Part shown: piece after piece, positions 56,900-64,000 of the stretch
Layout: each line of letters opens with the position of its first letter
Position numbering within the stretch: the stretch's first letter is position 1
Source of the DNA: Thuidium tamariscinum
Lineage: Eukaryota; Streptophyta; Bryopsida; Hypnales; Thuidiaceae
Assembly: GCA_947034885.2 (NCBI GenBank)
Contig: OZ019759.1
Location: 4,404,501 to 4,468,500, forward strand
Direction: 5' to 3'
Length of the DNA stretch: 64,000 nucleotides
Program-made: the position numbers and the translations under genes
The notes under the pieces: model-generated
Told to the model about the DNA's origin: nothing
The model's database searches: none
What the model saw: only the letters and a program-made list of their open reading frames with translations

Positions 56900-58980
56900 A
56901 TCTTAGCAAGTTTGATTACTGTCGTAGCACAGGAAAGCACAATTCCTTCTTTAAGGTGTTAGAATGCTCTACGTTAACCTTAAAGTGACTCGTGCATCGT
57001 TCCCAAGAGATTTAGTTTGTGAGTCTACTATTGACTGGAAAATTATACTGGTGGTCACAACAAAAACCCAAGCAAAAGACTAATCCTAACCCGGTCTAAG
57101 CATTTCTTGATCTTTACTTCTGATCGGAACGAGATCACACTTCTGAATGCAGAGAGTTTCCTCTCCACTTATACCCACATATTTAGATTTTTCTTATTAC
57201 TCTTTCTGAATATGGAACCTTAGACCGGAAACTAGGGCTCTTCTAACTTCTGTCCCAATTTCCTGAAACTATAATCCAGTCTCGTTCCTAAATAAGTCAC
57301 CAAGTGTAAGTTTAACCTCTGTAACAAGAGGGATCTGCTTTTTTGGGTGTTAAGGAAGGAAGCTTACTCCTACCCTTCAAGTTTTAAAGTGTTAGAAGTT
57401 CCACTATAAAAATAAAAAGAAGAAAAACAACAAGATAAATCCTACCAGACCGGAATACTTCACAACTAGTCCGAAATGGATCCGGTCCAGTAGGTCACGC
57501 AATCGTTCCTGTCTGCTCCTAATAATTACTACAATGATATATTACCGAGTTAGTCCTGAATCCTAGCAGAATAAGGGCAGCAGCTTAAATGGGAGAGCTA
57601 TATCCTTCATAGGTCCTTCTTTCATCTAAAGAGACCTCATCACTTTTCAGTTGGCATTTGGCCGGACGCTCCTGATCTCAAAGCTAGACTCTACGAGTGG
57701 CTATCTCTAATGATTACTCCCCAGACTTGTTCCAAACTATACTGAGAGATCCTACACCAGCTTCCTATCAAAACCAAATTCACTTCAATTCCAAAGACCG
57801 GATAAACTCAGTATCCGAGCGCACTTTCTCTCTACACAAGGTTGCAATCCTAACCATCCCAACAAGACTTTGACAGGGTCAAGCATACACAGTCCACTTT
57901 AGAGTGAATAAAAAAGAGTCTGATTTGTATTTATAACACCAAAAACTTGCGAAAAAAAGATATCAAAATGCACACCGGATTCAACTACAATCCGGATTTA
58001 AATACTAAACAACTACAAGAATAACCTAAAAGTACAAGGGGAATTGACACGAGCCCAGAGAATGCCACGTTACATTTCCTTACAACTTGGGCTTGTTGAC
58101 TTCTACTAAAATCCAAAAATCCCACCAAAAGTGGATCTTAGATCCTATAAACCTGGATCCGGTCCAGTCTAGGTGCATCCAGCTCAAAAGTAACTTGCTA
58201 ACTATTTTCTACCTACCACAAACTTTCAAATTCATCTGCTCCTAGAATTATTCTACCTACTATGGTTGCTAATTACAACTACCTTTTTATCCATTTTGGG
58301 GGGAATCCATATGCTTGGTGGATCCTTCTATAGTTGGTTGCTTCTTGCTGATTGATACCTTGATTGCAACTGTAGCCTTTTCCTTGGAATCTTTCCTTTC
58401 TCCTTAAATCGCTAAAGAGAAGTAACATCCAGTTCTGAGTCATGATCCGGATCCAGATTCCAGTCTGGTTCTAATCCGGATCTTGACCGGATTGTGCTAT
58501 AAAACTCTAGATAATTTGTTTGAGGGTATCTGTAGATTCTTTAAGAGAGTCTTCTCCCTTTAATAACCTCCTTAGACTTCCTCTCCAATTAGTGTTGAAG
58601 GTCCTTAATCTGACCAAATTACTCACCTATCCAGTCCTCTAACTTCCTTACATCCTTGTCATGGAGGAGAACTTTCACTCTCTCCCAAAGGTCGGATGAG
58701 CTGATGTCTCACATCAGCTTACAGACTTTCTTCACAGCCTGTTTCTATCCTCGGACATACTCTTGAAGTCCCACCAAATCCTCAGTAATTTTCCAATAGG
58801 ATCCTCCTTTTGGTTCCGATTTCTGGTCCGGTTGGGAAATATAACTTCTCAACTTAACCAATTTATCTCTACAAGACTACTCTACTTTCAACCTATCATT
58901 AATCTTAGTAATTCATCTAATTCTCTCCCAAAGAATCAGAAAATTTTGCTAAGATTGGATCTTTTGTTCCTAATTCTATC
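56900..58980 (-). mobile_element. Fossil retroelement-like unit, copy 3, rear part
   Basis: Minus strand. About 58,980-58,400 is a decayed coding stretch related to the coiled-coil region of copies 1 and 2. It is followed by a CCGGAT-bearing segment with a TATA-like TTATAAATAC near 57,935 and a long untranslated region to about 56,900. It lies downstream of, and in the same orientation as, the front part at 61.28-62.16 kb, so the two are probably one unit split by an insertion. Much more decayed than the other copies. Confidence 0.45.
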
Positions 58981-61282
58981 CTAAATAATAAAAACTTGTA
59001 TTCTAGGTTGCGACAATTACTAACACAGTAAGACAAAAGTGTAGGTACCTGCATTGGCAATCTCCATTGGAGAGGACCTATGCTACGACAAGATAGTCAT
59101 GAACAAAATAAAATGGTACCGCTAAGTTCTTTTCACACCTAATAAAGTCCTATGAACAATTTTTTTTCTAGAATCTAAATAAGTCCACCGACCTATAAAT
59201 GAAGAGTAAATAATTGATACCCTCCTATTGACTCTAAAAGGACTTACAATGCTATAAGGCAATGTTCAATCAAAATAAAATTTAGAATAGTAAAGATCCT
59301 TATCAACAATTTTTTTAATGACATACATCAATAGAAAATTATTGATAATTGTCTGTAGGCCCTAAGAGGATCTACATTATTATAGGATAGTGATCAATCA
59401 ATATTCTATACAACCTTATTTCCATATCAAGGGTTGCTATTATGTGAGCACAAAAGTATGAGGCTATGAGTCTAAAAGACTATACGCCTATGATATAAGT
59501 GCCTATATTATAGTAACCTTCTATGTTGATAGTGTACATATGCTATAAATACCTATATTATTGGTGTTTATGTTATAAACACCTTCAATGGTTGTATGAT
59601 ACATACTTATATATATACTCAAGGTTCACATGCTCACATACTAGCATTGTTGTTTCTATATTCATTCATCTTTCATATCAATTGAATTCTTCATCTTTTT
59701 CACTATACATACTTTTAAGTAAAATTGAAGATTAGAATTTTCAATCAAATTCAATATAACCATAATAATAGGTCCATTATACTAAGTACTCAAATTTATT
59801 AAAAGCATTAAATTTTAATCCAATTTAAGATGGAATCTATTTTTACAAATAAAATTAAGTTTTTTTTAATGCTTCTTCAAATTTTTAAGCTTTAGGCTAA
59901 AAAAATCCTTACTCTATTAACATTTGAGTTGGCATTAATCCTTTTTTTGCCCCTATAAAAAACAAGGTAGTTGTACTTCACAAGCTCATATTCACCTAAA
60001 AAAAGCCCCAAATTGTAGTGCTTCTTTGGATTTGCTCTTCATACTAAGTTTTCAACATGTTTAGGAAATTTTCAAATCATTTCAAATTGTAAAACATGTA
60101 GAAAAAAATTGCAATGTGTTGACTAGGTAGACAAAAAGCCTAACATAGTTAAGTTTTTGAAATTTCATATCTTTTTCTTGAAAATTTTTTCCCAAAAAGA
60201 GAATACTGGAGACCTTTACGAACCTTTTGTCTACTATAAAAAAAATTTGGACCACTAAAAATTTAGAATCTCATCATTTGGGAGGTTAGATTGAAGTTGA
60301 ACTACTCTATAATCTAAGGCAATCTATAAATTAGGGGCTCTTCCTTCTAAAAGCATAGTTCCAGCTAGCCACCCAAGCATATTCCATCCACCACTACTAT
60401 TGAGCACTTTGCAATGGCAAGTGGTCAAATTACACATGCTATTGTTGCTCCAAGGGTGTAGTCACTTCTAGATGTTCAAGCCCCTTTTTTCATCTTTGGT
60501 AGAAAGCCAAATTGGCTACAATTGTAATTCTCTCTACTATCCACATGATAAGGCGTATATTATTTTTAATGAATCTTCTTGGCTATGTTTAATTTTATTA
60601 ATTCTCTATGTGACATAATTTCCTTCAAGTTGGAGATAAACTTTGGCATTTGGGATAACTCTAAAAATGCAAAAATGGTGAAGTTTCTTGAAAATGGTAA
60701 TTTACTTTGGCACTTGGGAGATTTGTGACAAGAAAATTAAGGCAAATTCTTTGTATGAATCACATGGACTTAGGCACCGTCTTCCATAATATATAACAAA
60801 ATAGAAATACACAAAATAAAATATGAAATAAGTTTAAAAACATTTCATTCAAAAGGTCTTGGTAGAAATTATATACTCTTGGTAGAAACAAAGGTCCAAG
60901 TAAGGGCTCATTTACTCTAGAATATGATCTGAAACAAGCTTGGATGAAAATCTAGACTATAGCCACTAGCATAAAGACTAGGGTCAAAACCCATGACGAG
61001 AATCTATTCCAACCTCCCACTCATTATAGGCATCATCATATAGAAAATTCTCCAAAGTGAAGATTTTCTATGAATACATTCCAACTACACATTGAAGATT
61101 GTAGCTTGTTTTTTAGAAAAGCAAAAGAGCTAAAGTACCTCTCATCTTCCACATATCCTACGACTTACACAATAGCAATGTCAATCAACTTGTAAAATTC
61201 AAAGAAGGCCTTAGCCTTGAGAACAATGTAAGAGTCTAAATAACACCAAAGATTGATTAAAGGGTTAAGGTCAAAGGGAGGC
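58981..61282. other. AT-rich insertion between two parts of the retroelement-like unit
   Basis: No gene. It contains a partial TTAA type 1 repeat (copy G) at about 59,940-60,120. Confidence 0.4.
59940..60120. mobile_element. TTAA repeat type 1, internal fragment (G)
   Basis: It matches the reverse complement of the region near the right end of copies A and B (GTAGTTGTACTTCACAAG, TTTCAACATGTTTAGGAAATT). Both ends are missing. Confidence 0.5.
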
Positions 61283-62160
61283 TCAATATGAATTGTTTAG
61301 TATAATTAGATTAAACAAACTTTGCTTAGTCTCAAGTTTGTGGCAGTGTAAGACAAGTGCAATTAGATGCTTCACCTGACCAACTTCCATTAACTTCAGT
61401 AGTATGCAATGAGATGCCCGAAAGATCGTGTTTGCAATTGTAGTGGTAATCCGGGTTGGCCTTTCCGGATACAGAAGAGGAGTAAGGAACTCTAACACCC
61501 TCCTATCTCTCATGCTTGCACAATCCGCGACTGTATAACCGTCTTTAGGATGAGGCGGTTTGGAGAACTTACCCTTCAAGAACTTGTCCATCCTTGAGGC
61601 ATATCCTTCTCCCTCCTCAGGAAACCCGTACGTCTTCCTCCAAAGCTCCGTTGTCCACCGGTTGGGGAGCGCCCTAACAATCTGGTTCCACTCATTGGAA
61701 TGATCCTCCATCACCTCCCGGACCATCTCCTCGTCCTTGAGGTTCCATGGGCTTTGCAGCAACCCTAGGCAGCCAATCTAAGCTAGGTCTTCCTCCAAAT
61801 ACGCGAGCTCCTAAGCATCCTTGGGCACTCCCGGAGTCACAGACCGGAAATTAAGAGAAACCGGATCCTCTTCTTCCTCAGACCTCCCCATCTCTCTCTC
61901 AAATGAGCGCTCAAGACTTCAAGACAAATTATCTCACCACAAACCCTCCAAAATATAAGCGGCGCTCACTCCACACCTTCTTCCCTCAAGCCGGCCGTGC
62001 GTACTCCGCGATGTAGGAACCGGAAACTCTCAAGCTCTCAAAACTCCCGCTCTTACAACATCAAAAGCGCTCTCAAAATACACCCAAGCAACACCAAACA
62101 CAAAAGCCACCAAATGAGAGTGACAACCCCTCCATCAGCCAAGACCCCTTGAACCTTGAA
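61283..62160 (-). mobile_element. Fossil retroelement-like unit, copy 3, front part with gag-like frame
   Basis: The open minus-strand frame 61,762-61,283 holds the conserved block (WTTELWRKTYGFPEEGEG, HPKDGYTVADCASMRDR, YPERPTRITTTIANTIF) and then diverges. Upstream to about 62,160 lies a leader comparable to copies 1 and 2. Confidence 0.5.
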
Positions 62161-62237
62161 ACTAGCCATTAACTGACAGTTCCGTGATTTCCGGAGAGCT
62201 CCAGCTGTTAGGGTTTCATCCACGGGGAATGCTACAA

Positions 62238-62424
62238 AGGGAGCAGGGAGCAGGGAGCAGGGATTAGTGAGTAGGGACGAAGAATAATGAAAGAAAAATT
62301 GAAAAAATAGTTAGAATTCTTAAGAAAATTGCAAAGAAGAAAACAAAAAAGTGGATGAATTTTTGTAAGAAGTTAGATGAAATGACACAAAAGTGGATGA
62401 CAAAAGTGGATGACAAAAGTGGAT
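62238..62424. repeat. Two short tandem repeats
   Basis: GGGAGCA repeated three times at 62,238-62,262, and a 13-bp unit (GACAAAAGTGGAT) repeated about three times at 62,385-62,424. Confidence 0.8.
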
Positions 62425-62879
62425 CATTCATGAAAGCACAATTCAGTGAATAGTGTGGTTGAATGCATTGCTGAAACTTGGGTGAAAGTTGAAGAAGAGA
62501 GATTAAAGAGCAAGATGAAATGAGCAATTGGGTTCATAAGCAAACAACTCCTAAATTGAATTCATTGTCAACACTAGGTACATGAAACCTTGTTCATATT
62601 TATTCTTTCTTTATGATTTGAAGTAGCAAAGCTAAGCACTACAATTTAATTATTTCAAGTGGATTAGATTTTAGTTCAAGAGAAGACAAAAAGGTGAGGT
62701 TTAGGGTACATGTCATACCTTTTATATTACCAAACTGAAATGTTTTTGCTGAGCACAATGTATACATGTGTTGCACATTTATCCAAAAAGGTTCTCCAAG
62801 TGTAGGGTCAAAAAATCTTTATTGAAGTCAAAACTGAACAACAACCTAATTTCACTTCAATTTCAGAATCCTACTTTCC
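62425..62879. other. Non-coding
   Basis: No gene or repeat recognised. Confidence 0.4.
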
Positions 62880-63974
62880 TCACAAATAATTGAGTATGCC
62901 ACTCAAGTGTATTTGCTTCACTTCGTTGAAGCTTAGAGTGGCACAATGCATGAAGAGATCTGTTGTAGGCTGTAGGTTGCAAATAACAGTGAAAATGAAA
63001 TACAAGTGCTTACAATTCGCCCATGTTCCACGTTTACCCAAGCACCTAAGCTTCATTTCCTTGAAATTTGGACAAGTGCAGTCCGGAAATGACAAAATCG
63101 TCATCAAGTACTTTTCTGCCTTTGGCTCCATACCAGATGCCAATGAAACTATACACCCAAATCCTGGATGAAGAACCATTGTTACTTTATCAATTCGCGC
63201 AACCAATGTCAAAGCAGAAGCACAATTGTTTTGGTGCTTAACTGTAGGAGATTTTGGGTTTCGACGCACTACCTTCCCAACACGAGCATTTGGATGTTCA
63301 TCCTCTGAAGAAGGAATAAGATACGCCTCCAACAATTCTGCACTCGTTGTTCCACCGAACAATCGCTGTGGTGAAATGAGTTGATGCTATGGAAGTTGAA
63401 AACCCACGTTTTCAAGGGCTAAAATCTCAGACAGCGAAAGCTTCGTTCCCATTTTGACGGGCCAAACATCAGGAATTGCTGGTGGGATCGAAACCCATTT
63501 CCTTCGCGTCCCCTTCACACATCACTCAATGTCATCATTGCAAAAAAAAAATTGCATTTTATCACTAGTATTCTTCGTGTAATTCACCATCATACATGTG
63601 TATATTGGAGTTGCAGTGGCGACATTATTTTGAATTATCTAAGCAATACATTTCTTCTTTGTAATAGCCTGGAGGGCAAAGCATGCTTTTGCTGATGTTT
63701 TTGGTAAACGAGCTATGTGCCATTTTGACTCATCACAAGTAGTCTCCTGAATTCCGGACACATGACTCAGACCAGCGGTAATCCTTGCTCCCAAATCGTC
63801 TTTGGTTTCCTTATAGTCTTCATCTTCGTCCTGTATTGTGAGCGGCACACCTTCTAATATTGGATTCAGAGAGTGCGCAGTTGAATTGGCTCTCCTAGAT
63901 CTAGTTTGAATACGCAGATGTGAGAAGTTCACCTTGTCAGGTCTATGTGAATCGTGTTCGCAGCCTAGAGCCAT
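62880..63974 (-). pseudogene. SWIM zinc-finger protein, decayed
   Basis: Minus strand, entering near the right edge. The first open part (63,974-63,639) holds a region rich in acidic residues, then DESKWHIARLPKTSAKACFA and a KKKC motif. About 63,540-63,388 continues in an open frame (WVSIPPAIPDVWPVKMGTKL), and 63,386-62,880 holds LFGGTTSAELLEAYLIPSSE, ASALTLVARI, PGFGCIVSLASGMEPKAEKY and the SWIM finger: CTCPNF, then a Cys-x-His pair in WANCKHLYFIF. SWIM fingers occur in MULE transposases, FAR1-type proteins and many orphan plant families; I cannot decide which this is. In-frame stops (one TAG at 63,387-63,389) and a frame change near 63,560 suggest a dead copy. Confidence 0.6.
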
Positions 63975-64000
63975 GTCAGCTTTTCTTTTTTGCGATCCAA

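Noticed and set aside
1-64000. tRNA and rRNA genes
   Set aside because: I saw no cloverleaf with A and B boxes and no rRNA-like conserved blocks by eye; a covariance-model scan would be needed to be sure.

Overview
The window reads as repeat-rich nuclear DNA of a land plant or close streptophyte relative. The evidence is an intact ten-exon ACT-domain gene of the plastid ACR11/ACR12 family with a transit-peptide-like N terminus, degenerate CCCTAAA telomere-type repeats and CACTA-ended miniature elements. The DUF7869 and SWIM families seen here are, to my knowledge, common in non-seed plants, so a moss, liverwort, lycophyte or fern is a reasonable inference, but the sequence does not prove it. 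Most of the window is AT-rich transposon debris.

Layout. 1-3.6 kb: miniature inverted-repeat elements, telomere-like repeats and a cluster of six 19-bp palindromes. 3.64-5.04 kb: the front part of a DUF7869 gene copy. 5,039-41,934: a 36.9-kb insertion with AG...CT ends, inverted ends made of about 22-bp repeats and a 6-bp target duplication (CATTTA/TATTTA). 41,935-42,240: the next part of the same DUF7869 copy, resuming in frame without loss of a residue. Inside the insertion lie a second, intron-containing DUF7869 copy (minus strand), a 164-aa minus-strand gene with a TATA box, several decayed unrecognised genes (14.4-17.9 kb), a broken BTB gene (28.6-29.4 kb), two inverted fragments of another unknown gene, a 2.7-kb tandem array, and many later insertions: TTAA-bounded repeats, CACTA-ended hairpins, and LTR-type fossils.

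42.2-49.6 kb holds another TTAA repeat and a fossil retroelement-like unit (45.3-48.8 kb). 49.6-52.8 kb is the ACR12-like gene, the only clearly intact host gene. 52.8-64 kb is AT-rich, with a third copy of the large element's end repeat (55.5 kb), a CACTA-ended miniature element with a clean 3-bp duplication, a split fossil retroelement-like unit (56.9-62.2 kb) and a decayed SWIM zinc-finger gene at the right edge.

The main discovery candidate is the 36.9-kb insertion. Its 6-bp duplication and AG/CT ends resemble Polinton/Maverick insertions, but I found no capsid, polymerase B or integrase in it. It may be a cargo-carrying derivative or a different class of very large plant transposon. All of this was read by eye: no homology search was run.
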